This document shows, in pieces, positions 11,601 through 19,926 of a stretch of DNA of 64,000 nt (positions within the stretch are counted from its first letter, which is position 1; each line of letters opens with the position of its first letter). Location of the stretch: NCBI GenBank assembly GCA_003550325.1, contig QKWP01000371.1, forward strand, positions 100,549 through 164,548, in the 5' to 3' direction. The translations under genes and the position numbers were made by a program. This DNA comes from Gigaspora rosea. Taxonomy: Eukaryota > Glomeromycota > Glomeromycetes > Diversisporales > Gigasporaceae. The notes under the pieces were generated by a model. The model was not told where the DNA came from. It saw only the letters and a program-made list of their open reading frames with translations, and searched no databases.

Positions 11601-12227
11601 AGCCAAAACAGATGTAGAGCATTTAAGATAATGTGTTTGGGATAAAGTAAGATTGGTTTTCCAAGAAGTTTGTAAAGTATAACCCATAAACTGAGTAGCA
11701 ATATGGTTAATAAGTGGGTCGTAGTAGATTCTCCAGAAAAGAGGAGTAATGGTTTCTCCCTGGTCGATACCATTTTTAACAGAGTAAAAATTGGTAAGAC
11801 CAAGGTTTGTAATTACACGATTATATCGATTAAATAGAAGATTAGAAAGAATATTAATAAGTTGTGAAGGCATGCAAATACGAGCTAGTGATCTAGTAAA
11901 TAGATCAAATTGAACAGAGTCATAAGCTTTGCTCATATCTTGGGATATAAGCCATAGTGGTTTGTGATTACAGTTGGAGTCTTCTATAATATTATTAAAA
12001 ATATGTATGGGTATAAAAGTGCTATTACCAGGTAAGGCAATATAATTGTAAGGTGAAAGAATACTGTGCTGTGTAAATATTTTGTTAAGCCGATTAGTAA
12101 GAAGTTTGGTATAGAATTTTCTAATATGTTCTACTAAACTAATAGGTCGAGTGTTAGTTAGATTGCCATCGAAAATTGGTTTCTTGAAAATAGGAAAGAT
12201 ACGACCCTCTTTCCATTGTTTAGGAAT
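8670..12227 (-). CDS. LINE-B reverse transcriptase-RNase H polyprotein, 5'-truncated but uninterrupted
   Basis: The first in-frame ATG is at 11,936 (1,088 codons), but the frame stays open about 97 codons upstream to the truncation, adding the fingers motif IPKQWKEGRIFPIFKKP and TRPISLVEHIRK. Palm A follows as QDMSKAYDSVQFD, and palm B as GIDQGETITPLFWRIYYD. The catalytic box is LAYMDDTLW, a YMDD where most LINEs have FADD or YADD. RNase H is seen as FIFYTDGSVK, SSYHTELISIL, VQIFTDSQSVI and KVQAHSDNPFNNRADQLA. A finger CFICNTPDSPNHWLFC lies near the C-terminus. With no endonuclease it is a fragment of a LINE polyprotein; whether it is expressed is unknown. Confidence 0.9.
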   Translation of the reverse strand: MPKQWKEGRIFPIFKKPIFDGNLTNTRPISLVEHIRKFYTKLLTNRLNKIFTQHSILSPYNYIALPGNSTFIPIHIFNNIIEDSNCNHKPLWLISQDMSKAYDSVQFDLFTRSLARICMPSQLINILSNLLFNRYNRVITNLGLTNFYSVKNGIDQGETITPLFWRIYYDPLINHIATQFMGYTLQTSWKTNLTLSQTHYLKCSTSVLAYMDDTLWVASSLTELESIISAATTFYQMADIQINPTKSIFCSNQKNTNSITYFNYSLPSLPSNQPFKFLGCWFTLNNKYTQQIKLIRAEASHLIQTANTKQITDKQITYIINTVIIPTLEYRLHNIVLPYSTCTKILSQYLTVAKHKSHLSRSTPNSTMLNPHLYNIHNIWDIQLQHHISNFLIRINDPNLLGISTRIRLQQLQNNLWSTTNILQHPSPNIDGPNRLTTTFKIILLLKRLEINVIANPNITWPKVINSGNLPLEQILQNHPKYKTFKQQLRHKQILYLEQLCSADNQTLLSWKHLSPRVHHLPTGKQPFWFTFLEETIIENNIHHSISSNYQPQGINAFAYYTWHLPLKPQSWFLTYFNKDIIIGKARRYFKHSNTISITHWTTNINTSQSQLYPLSPIFCTPCLGCNFNTNRISSACTIEISATLSTLFYGRILPNKQLNLNANYIDLILSTTIKHPLNIPIPPTLNITNYLVSNLFLPNQTSQLLQSIAQNNHNHTSFIFYTDGSVKNICTDQCSMGIGWVQLYNNQIIHEFSAQLKHWPSSYHTELISILSAIATVPRDSTVQIFTDSQSVISKYTKLTLLNPNSLKKFKFTIWPIWHTLLNIIKSFNIQLTLQKVQAHSDNPFNNRADQLANQHTSVSFLNFNYTNLYIPFHTLYWENTQVLQPTRKFIKSICKAHIMALWSSQQRTNEWSHFTHYFDWNSTWLYFNNNQKASNNITNFKLSNLKAFKIKLFLNELPSHFHFHSIYPNLFPNTNCFICNTPDSPNHWLFCPNTNNINQIILTAITNIINSTDLDLPPNTISQLIQTIYHHPAFYLSPVLLSPYYIQTTLKGLIPSYLIQDLRPFNLSSKLASQIIIKVLLQISELSYEQLWKPYCSQFTLWRKTNNITYPSSTHTPTISQTKRQLSLRKTFTYSCPCGQPDQLHINPNSCLPIGIALKKISSWAAHWVKYSVPINFILTLSN

Positions 12228-12228
12228 A

Positions 12229-12229
<1 letters not shown>

Positions 12230-12262
<33 letters not shown>
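12230..12262. repeat. (ATT)n microsatellite at the truncation point of LINE-B
   Basis: About eleven ATT units lie exactly where the RT frame is cut. The opposite end of the element at 8464-8508 also ends in ATT units, and LINE-A has the same repeat at its 3' tail. Confidence 0.9.
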
Positions 12263-12264
<2 letters not shown>

Positions 12265-12270
12265 GAATTT

Positions 12271-12594
12271 TACTAACTATAACCGGTAGTAATCATCACC
12301 GGTATGTAATTAACTAATAAATTTGCAGGATCGGGTGTATCGTGCAAATTGGTTTGTGTAACAAAAATAAAGATTTTTTTTAAAAAATGCTAATATCTCA
12401 AGAATTCGTCTATGAAACTACCTTTGACATTCTAACAAAAAAAATTCCTTGCTAAATTTGCATATATCAGACACCCTGCTAAAATTCCAGGCCTCACCCT
12501 AAACCCTAAAGTAAATGAAATTAACTTTTTTGTTTTATCGTTATTGGTTAATTACATATCAGTGATGATCACCTCCAGTTATACGTAGTTAAAT
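12271..12594. mobile_element. MITE with imperfect terminal inverted repeats of about 48 bp
   Basis: The left end (AACTATAACCGGTAGTAATC, then ACCGGTATGTAATTAACTAA) is mirrored at the right end (TTGGTTAATTACATATCAGT, then GATCACCTCCAGTTAT). There is no ORF inside. The exact ends and the target duplication are not clear, so the superfamily is unassigned. Confidence 0.6.
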
Positions 12595-13302
12595 TCATTA
12601 TTATAATTATAATATTTAAGTTTTTTTTTTAATAACTTATATATTTTATTTAATTTATTTTCCCGTTACACTTTTCAGGAACCTTTTTTTGTCGTTGGTG
12701 CTGACTTCTCTGTTTTTTTCCTTGGCCTTTCAGACATTTTTGGCTGTTACAATTTGTTTAATTTCATTGGGGGTTGGGCAGGCTACGTCTCTAGCAGCAA
12801 ACAAGCCTGAAAGAACATTCTATCGAGCAAAAGTAAGCCCAAAAGAAAAAAGTAGAGGTTTCTGTCATTTTTTATTTTTTTTCTTCGGAACTTCTATCGC
12901 TAGTTGTTCATTGATGGCGCAACTTCTTTCACCACTGTTGGTATTGACCATTTCGGTACGTACATTTTTTCGTTATTGGCGTCGTTAGTTAGTATCGCGT
13001 TTTAGTTCAAATACTAACCTTTTTTTAGGTTTTTTAGGTAACAGTTTTGTATTTTGGCATTGGAGTCGTTAGTCGGTGCTTCATCGTTAGTATCGATCAT
13101 TTCGGTATATTATTCATCGCTAGCGGCATTGTTGTTTTTTCTTTTTCGTCATATTTTTGTTGACATGCCCTAGTTTTAAAAACTACTCTTTAGTTTTCTT
13201 TTTTTTAGGTTCTTCGAGTGATTTCAATGTTGCTTCAGGTGCGATTCAGAGATTTCGCTTTGGGTTTTGTAGATTTTATCTTGGGTATCTTGTTAGTTTT
13301 CT
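12595..13302. other. Spacer without a recognised gene
   Basis: T-rich sequence in which loosely related words recur (CCATTTCGGTA, CGTTAGTATCG, and TTTTTTTAGGT three times). A frame at 12,689-12,988 has no recognisable domain and unconvincing composition. I see no RNA gene. Confidence 0.5.
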
Positions 13303-13630
13303 TAATTAATATATATGTAGTTGCTGATACTGTGAATAGCAAATTGGCAATTTGCTAGCATATGGAGGACCCATAGCAAAAGGTAGGTTCGGGAAAATCA
13401 CATGATTTTGAGAAAATCATTACTAAACTTAGTATGTGATTATCAATTATTTAATAGTATTAAAACGATTAAACTAAATTTATATATTTTTTATTAATAT
13501 TATTGATAATTAAAAATTGATTTTACAAAGATAATAATTAGTTAAATAGTTATAATATAAAATCTTAAAATCTGATTGGTTGGCCTGAAGCCACCTTTTG
13601 CTATGGGCTCCCCAATATATATTAATTGAA
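13303..13630. mobile_element. Mini-MITE copy 1 (TTAATTAATATATATG ends), split by a second MITE
   Basis: This is a short inverted-repeat unit with ends TTAATTAATATATATG / CATATATATTAATT and a near-palindromic core AGCAAATTGGCAATTTGCT. Copy 2 at about 13,819-13,896 is uninterrupted and shows the empty site. Here the unit is opened after GCTAGCATAT by the element at 13,364-13,613. It is too short to code and probably mobilised in trans. Confidence 0.6.
13364..13613. mobile_element. 250-bp MITE inserted in the mini-MITE
   Basis: The left end reads GGAGGACCCATAGCAAAAGG and the reverse complement of the right end reads GGGGAGCCCATAGCAAAAGG, an imperfect terminal inverted repeat of about 30 bp. The interior is AT-rich with no ORF. 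The target is an AT-rich site, so the duplication is TA or ATAT and cannot be fixed exactly. The intact copy of the target lies at about 13,819-13,896. Confidence 0.65.
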
Positions 13631-13818
13631 TTTAAAATCCATGTATGATTGTAGACAGTGTAAATATAAGTAGTAAAACCTCTGGCAAGCTCTAGCCATA
13701 CGAATGTGATAGATAACTATCTTGCTAAGTCTGCTGGCTTATATTTTTTATATGTCTTTATTTTCCGGCTCACCAGGAGATCATTAATTTTAAATTCTTT
13801 TATATTTTATATTTTATT

Positions 13819-13896
13819 TTAATTAATATATATGTAGTTGCTAATATTGTGAATACAGTAGCAAATTGGCAATTTGCTAGCATATATATTAATTAA
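13819..13896. mobile_element. Mini-MITE copy 2 (uninterrupted)
   Basis: About 78 bp bounded by TTAATTAATATATATG-like ends, with the same AGCAAATTGGCAATTTGCT core as copy 1. It serves as the empty-site reference for the insertion in copy 1. Confidence 0.6.
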
Positions 13897-13907
13897 AATT
13901 ATTACTT

Positions 13908-13925
13908 TTAGGGTTAGGGTTAGGG
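13908..13925 (+). repeat. Short interstitial telomere-like run (TTAGGG, three units)
   Basis: Three perfect TTAGGG units directly follow the second mini-MITE. TTAGGG is the usual fungal telomere repeat. At this length it may be chance or a repair scar, not a telomere. Confidence 0.7.
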
Positions 13926-14169
13926 CATATTAGTTAGCATTAGATTTTTTTAGTATAAATTATATGATTAAGGTTAGTTTGTTGGATTCTTGTTAATTTT
14001 GTATTAATTGTATAATTGTATTAGTTAAAAGCAAATGCTTAAAATGTTCGTTATCTATATTATATAAATAAAAAATTTTAAATGACTTAATTAGTATGTA
14101 TATTTTTAATAAATTAAATAAAGTAGTAATATTACCATTATAATATTATTACAAAGCGATATATACCTG

Positions 14170-14790
14170 ATATTTATATGGCATATATTCTATATATGTA
14201 CTATATGTATCCGACATGTGTCCGATATTCTATATGAAGCTATACATATCGGGTATTCTATAATATATACCGGGTACATAATGCATTACAGAATTTATAG
14301 AAACAGCCCTTTTTTACATATAATTTATTTTGAGATAATTGAGTTTAATTATTTGTTTTGATTTTTGGACTAATCCGGGATGAATCAAATTTCACGATTT
14401 TGATTGGTTAAAGGTAGCAGGTGACTATCGGATAATCTCGTGATGTGTTGGCTCTACGAAGCCTCATGTAATTTTTCTTTTACATTATCTTGATTTTTTA
14501 TTATGCAAACCGACTTTCATTTATAATTGAAAAATGTTAATTATGTCAAAATTTATATGAATCTAATAAAAACTCATTTTTCAAAAAAATGTAAAAATGG
14601 GCTGTTTCTATTGTCTGCACCCCATATGTGTACTATATGTGTCCGACATGTGTCCGATATGCGACATGAGTCGGGCACATATCGGGTATGTGTATAAATA
14701 TATCTTATACATATCGGTGACATATCGTCTACATATACTATATATATCGGGTACCCGATATTATACCGATATGTACAATTTTGACTCGTG
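14170..14790. repeat. Tandem and inverted CCGACATGTGTCCGATAT-type repeat cluster with a nested inverted-repeat element
   Basis: The words CCGACATGTGTCCGATAT and ATATCGGGTA recur on both sides of an insert with terminal inverted repeats TAGAAACAGCCC...GGGCTGTTTCTA (14,298-14,610, about 313 bp). The flanks look like two halves of one repeat split by the insert, since ACTATATGTRTCCGACATGT occurs at both about 14,200 and 14,630. No target duplication is visible around the insert. No coding content. Confidence 0.55.
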
Positions 14791-15018
14791 TAAGTGTCTT
14801 TAAAAGATTATCTATTTTTTAATTTGACACTGTTTGATGTGAAATTTTAGGCATGTTAAAACATAAAACAATATTAGAAACAGTATTGATTAACAATAAA
14901 ATAAAATAATTTATAATAAGTAAAATCATGTAAAAAGCGTACTATAGTTGAATTTTAATTAAAAAATAAATAATTTAAGATATATTTACTTTTGAATCAT
15001 CTTCGCGGATATTTTTCT

Positions 15019-15941
15019 GATGTTCTTTGTGCTTCTTTTATTATTATTTTAGTGCTTCTTTAATTGTTTTTTGGTGCTTTTTTTATTGTTCATTTGGCAC
15101 CTTTGTTGTTGTATTTTTTCATCGCTTTGAGTGTTTTATTGTTGCTTCAATCTTTGTATAAACATTAATATTAACATTTATATGAACATTAAAGTTAACA
15201 TTAATACTAACGTTTGTATTAACATTAATATGAATATTAGTATTAACAATATTAATGTTCATATTAACATTAATATGAACGTTCTTAATACAAACATTCG
15301 TGGTATTTTAATATTCATTAAATCATTGATTGTAATACTGTAATAAGAAAAAGAATAATAAATCATTAATATTTAATAAAATATAAATCGTTAACTAGAT
15401 ATAATTGTAATAATAAAAAATTTAAAGATTTATAATTTAAAAAATAAAAAATAAGAACTTTNTAGTGCCTCTTTTATTATTTTTTTGGAGCTTTTTCTGA
15501 TGTTCTTTGTGCTTCTTTTATTATTATTTTAGTGCTTCTTTAATTGTTTTTTGGTGCTTTTTTTATTGTTCATTTGGCACCTTTGTTGTTGTATTTTTTC
15601 ATCGCTTTGAGTGTTTTATTGTTGCTTCAATCTTTGTATAAACATTAATATTAACATTTATATGAACATTAAAGTTAACATTAATACTAACGTTTGTATT
15701 AACATTAATATGAATATTAGTATTAACAATATTAATGTTCATATTAACATTAATATGAACGTTCTTAATACAAACATTCGTGGTATTTTAATATTCATTA
15801 AATCATTGATTGTAATACTGTAATAAGAAAAAGAATAATAAATCATTAATATTTAATAAAATATAAATCGTTAACTAGATATAATTGTAATAATAAAAAA
15901 TTTAAAGATTTATAATTTAAAAAATAAAAAATAAGAACTTT
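15019..15941 (+). repeat. Perfect 443-bp direct duplication with an N at the junction (probable assembly artefact)
   Basis: Bases 15,019-15,461 and 15,499-15,941 are identical, with a period of 480. Directly after the first copy stands the only ambiguous base of the window, an N at 15,462. Identity over AT-rich repeat sequence next to an N suggests the two sides of a closed gap were both kept. Each copy carries a short block of the hexamer satellite, so the 70-codon frames within are shadows. Confidence 0.85.
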
Positions 15942-15955
15942 CTTGCAAAAAATTT

Positions 15956-16880
15956 TGACATGTTAGTACAAACATTAGCTTTGATGTTAGTACGAACGTT
16001 AGCATTGATGTTAGTATGAACGTTAGCATTAACAAAAATTAGTACAAACATTAGTATTAATGTTATTACGGACATTAGTAACGTTAATACGAATGTTAAT
16101 ATTAATGTTAATATGAACGTTAGTATGAACATTTATATTAACGTTTATATTAATGTTTATATTAATGTTAATACGAACGTTCATATGAACATTTGTATTA
16201 ACGTTTATATTAACATTAATACAAACATTCATATGAATGTTTGTATTAATGTTCATACTAACGTTAATACGAACGTTAATATGAACGTTAATATGAACGT
16301 TCATATGGATGTTTGTATGAACATTAATATTAACATTTATATGAATGTTCATATGAATGTTAATATTAACATTAATACAAATGTTCATATTAATGTTCAT
16401 ATTAACGTTAATACAAATGTTAATATTAACATTAATATTAACGTTAATATGAACATTCATGTTAACGTTAACATTAATGTTAATATTAACGTTAATACGA
16501 ATGTTCATATGAACGTTTGTATTAACGTTCGAAGTAAAAAAGACATTGACCGCATCCGCCAAGGTTGAGCCAAGAAAAAAAAATAATGCGTTCGTATGAA
16601 CGTTAATAAGAACTTTAGTATTAACGTTAATACATTGTTATTCAAGTGTAGTATTAACGTTCATATGAACATTAGTATTAATGTTCATATGAACGTTGGT
16701 ATAAACGTTCATATGTAAGTTCATATCAGATATGAACGTTAATATAAACGTTGGTATAAACGTTCATATGAATGTTCATATGAACGTTAATATGAACGTT
16801 AACACTAACATTAATATGAACGTTAATACTAACGTTAATACTAACGTTAATACGATTATTAACATTAATTATGAATGTGT
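15956..16880. repeat. Palindromic hexamer satellite (AACGTT/AAYATT-type units)
   Basis: More than 900 bp are built of six-base units such as AACGTT, AATATT, AACATT, CATATG and AATACG, mostly in two-unit repeats. Most units are self-complementary or nearly so, so both strands read alike and frames stay open for about 150-180 codons on each strand, encoding Asn-Val/Ile/Met repeats. I judge these frames as by-products. Shorter blocks of the same units occur at 15,160-15,300 and 15,640-15,780. The array ends about 150 bp upstream of the UBE3D-like start codon. Confidence 0.85.
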
Positions 16881-17027
16881 TATTCAAGTGTCGGCCTCCG
16901 GACTTGGATCGGTAGATCGGCAGTACATCAATGCTGATTGCTTAATCAGTGATCTACATTACATGACCCGAACTTTTTTTGTCGACTACTTGACTATCTT
17001 TATCAAATGTTTTTTTTGCACTCAATA

Positions 17028-19037
17028 ATGGAACCAAACGTTTTTGCTGAAATATTGCCTAAAGTTCGGTCAATGAACTTAAACGTTGGATTGCCTACTG
17101 AAAAAACAAGATCGTCTTTCAGGCTCGGAATATACCCTTTAAGAATTACTTTAGAGCTTAAAAATAAATCAACTACACAATGTCCACTGACAACATTGAA
17201 CCTTTCACAGACTATTGAAACTGATGATAAGCCAATTATTACTACTTCACAAGATAGTTTAGATATCAGACTAAAATTGAGAAGTTATGTTCGCAAGAAA
17301 CCAGCAAAGCAACTGAGTGCAAAGGATATTCTTCCTCCTTTTTCAGCAAGTGAACTAACAAAGCTCAAAAACATTCAATGTGGTTATTGTAAGATACCTT
17401 TACTTAAAACGGACACTTTTTCTAAAATAATGGATATGCCTTCAGAACACTGGGCAGAGTTAATAGAATGTTGGATGTGTCATCAAGAAGATTATCCACA
17501 AGCACGAATGAATGATATAATTGTTAGAGAGCATATCGGGTTGGTTGGCAATACATATTTATTGATTCATCCTAAAGATGTTAAAAATGATGCACTCGAA
17601 ATTGGTGAAAGATTAGCCCAAGTGGATGTATGAATTTCATAATATAATATTTTATTTTATTTTTTATTTTTTTTTGTTTGATTTAATTGTATAATAATTG
17701 GACTTAAAGAAGGCTAAGATCGAAAGAAATTGATAATTAGTCGATACTAAAGTCCTAGAATAAGTGAATGAATATTAATTCTGCCCCTTCGAAGAATCAT
17801 TATGCGTACACTAGTAATGTAACGCGTATTATTACGTTGGAGCACATATAGAGTCTATTAGTTCACAAATAATATATATAATATATATATATATAATATT
17901 TATTTATTTTATATATATTTTTTGTTTTACCAGTGGACCAAAGGTCTTTCTAAAAAATGGTGGCCTCTAAATTGTACTAGATGTTTGTGCCCTATCGGAG
18001 AAGGGTTATATCAGAAGATGGAAGGAGAGAACGACGCGTCAGGTACATGTTATTCGTTTATTTTTTATGAAAATAAAAAACTAATATAATAAACTAATAT
18101 AATAAACTAATATAATAAACTAATATAATAAATTATATTACATTTTTTCCAGAATTGTCTTTATTAGCGATCAAGCTTCATAAACATGCAGTTTTTATTG
18201 AATTAGAAAGTGATACTAATGAGTAAGTTACTTGTAATTTTAAATTTGTGCGAATAACTGATAATAAAAAAAATTAATAATTTGTTATTTATTCTATATA
18301 GATCAATTACACAAAGATACCCTTTTAGTGCATTTATAGTTGCTGACCTTTTTGAGGCGGCTAAAGCACATGCTACTTATCGCTTTATAATTGAAGGGCA
18401 AAATTCGAACCAAACTTATGCCTTAGTAAGAATTTAATGTTATTTTTATTAATAAATGATGAATATGGTAAATGATGAATATGGTAAATGATGATGGAAC
18501 ATTACTATTTTAGATTTGGTTATTCGGTTGGGATACAAAGGTTATAACGAATGCTTTGCAAGACGAATCACAATGTTATAATAAATTCTCGCCAAATGTG
18601 GCACAATTTTGTGTCGCTATTAAAAGCGATTTAAAACCTTATAATGGTGAGTGAGTCAATGAATTTGATAAAATTCTTTGTTAATAAATATTAGGTTGGT
18701 TTTTATTGATTTGTTTTTTCCCTAAGTCATAAGATTATTATATATAGATTGCACATCTAAAAATAATGACAAATATTCTAGGTTCGTTTTCAAATTTTAT
18801 CATTTATCCTATTTGTTCAAATACCAAAATATTGAAAATATTTTTAATTTTTTTTTATTACCTTAAAGTCTCCTTGAACAATGGCAAAAAGATAAAACTG
18901 TTGAACACCTTGTGTATCATGATGATATTTGCTTGCAAATATTACTAATGTTGAAAATAAGCACTAGTTGTTTACCATTTAGTAAAAAGACTATAAATGG
19001 TTTTTCCGTTGGATTTATTGATATACATGACTCTTAG
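17028..19037 (+). CDS. UBE3D: UBE3D/Ipa1-like protein (HECT_2 family), seven exons
   Basis: The family (animal UBE3D, yeast Ipa1) is linked to E2-binding ubiquitin-ligase activity and, in yeast, to mRNA 3'-end formation. Exons that keep frame at GT-AG borders are 17028-17627, 17934-18042, 18153-18222, 18302-18425, 18514-18646, 18748-18781 and 18869-19037, giving about 412 residues; human UBE3D is of similar length. Exon 1 carries CGYCKIPLL and then PSEHWAELIECWMCHQED, the hallmark Trp/Cys/His block. Exon 2 carries WPLNCTRCLCPIGEG, a second Cys pair. The C-terminus reads CLQILLMLK...CLPFSKKTINGFSVGF, which fits the family end. ATG 17,028 (MEPNVF) is preferred; an in-frame ATG at 17,007 would add seven residues. 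The stop lies inside a long inverted repeat. Confidence 0.85.
17634..17933 (+). other. First intron of the UBE3D-like gene
   Basis: This AT-rich stretch belongs to the intron that runs from the donor GTATGA at 17,628 to the acceptor TTTTACCAG ending at 17,933. It contains an AT dinucleotide run near 17,865-17,900 and no coding signal. Confidence 0.8.
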
Positions 19038-19148
19038 CAAACTTTGTGAATATTATAAATTTATGATAATATTCACAAAGTTTGCTAAGAGTCATAAATC
19101 CAACGGAAAAACCATTCAACCATTCAAAGTCCATGATAAACACTAGTG
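18962..19148. repeat. Inverted duplication of the 3' end of the UBE3D-like gene
   Basis: The last exon from CACTAGTTGTTTA through GGTTTTTCCGTTGGATTTA and CTCTTAGCAAACTTTGTGAA is repeated in reverse just downstream, with an AT-rich loop near 19,055. The left arm has about 10 extra bases before the stop codon. A transcript through this region would form a long hairpin containing the final codons. Confidence 0.85.
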
Positions 19149-19173
19149 AATATAAATAAATATATAGCATGAC

Positions 19174-19715
19174 CAGTGTTCGAAATTAGTGTTCTAGATT
19201 TCTCATGAGAACAGTATTTTAAATTAGTGCACAGTAAAAATTTTTTACTGTTCACTATTAAAATTTTTTTGAGAACAGTAAAATAGAAATAGTGTTCTCA
19301 TAAGTAGTAATTAGTAATTACATGATATTGCTATACCAAATTCGAAATAAATAGATACAACTACTGAACTAATTGTAATCATTTATTATCAAATTTATTT
19401 AGTTGAACTTACATATAATAACTGTAGCATAGATGAAAAAATATGCTCTAATGTATATTCATATATAGATGCGTTAATAGAAATTATGTTAAATTTTTAT
19501 ATTTAACCCATACTATTTATGCTTTTATATGTAATATTAGAACATTAATTATAAAGTTAAAAAGGTACATATATTTTAATTATATGTATACTATATGTAT
19601 GATATATGATATTTTTAAATTTTTTTTTTGCAAGCAGAAGTGAGAACATAAACAATAGGTTGAGAACACTTATAGCTATTATACTGTTCTCATGAGTCTG
19701 AAATTTCTAACACTG
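19174..19715. mobile_element. Non-autonomous hAT-like element with perfect 8-bp target duplication
   Basis: The ends are CAGTGTTCGAAATT and AAATTTCTAACACTG, which are matching inverted repeats. Both sides carry AGCATGAC (19,166-19,173 and 19,716-19,723). An 8-bp duplication with CAGTG ends is typical of hAT. The 542-bp interior is AT-rich, has repeated GAGAACAGTA motifs and no ORF. Confidence 0.9.
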
Positions 19716-19926
19716 AGCATGACGTAGTTATTGACGTATTGACGTCATTACCTAATTTATATGAAGTAAGAGTGACGTATACCTCTGACCTTCTAAATGT
19801 CAGCAACTCTAATAAAAATATACATGATTATTTTTGTTTATTAATATAATGAATTTATAATTTACATATAAAAGTGTTATAAACAAAAAAAAATAAAAAT
19901 AAAATTCATATATATATTATACAATA

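Larger units (their letters stand above)
8464..12262 (-). mobile_element. LINE-B, 5'-truncated non-LTR retrotransposon with an open RT-RNase H frame
   Basis: On the minus strand this copy runs from a break inside the RT fingers at about 12,230 to a 3' UTR and a poly(A)/(TAA)n tail at 8464-8520. Both edges touch ATT trinucleotide runs (about 8464-8508 and 12,230-12,262). This suggests insertion into, or duplication of, a microsatellite target, so the exact target duplication cannot be separated from the repeat. The endonuclease and ORF1 portions are missing, so the copy cannot move by itself. The coding frame is otherwise uninterrupted, suggesting a young insertion. Confidence 0.85.

Noticed and set aside
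12689-12988. 99-codon frame with hydrophobic N-terminus
   Set aside because: Looks briefly like a signal sequence, but there is no family, no exon support and the composition follows T-rich DNA.
14597-14803. 68-codon Cys/Tyr-rich frame
   Set aside because: Derives from the ATATGT/CCGACATG repeat cluster and the nested inverted repeat.
15131-15823. Two identical 70-codon Asn/Ile-rich frames
   Set aside because: Produced by satellite hexamers inside the perfect duplication.
16029-16568. Long opposing Asn-Val-rich frames on both strands
   Set aside because: The six-base period and self-complementary units keep every strand open; no evidence of a real protein.
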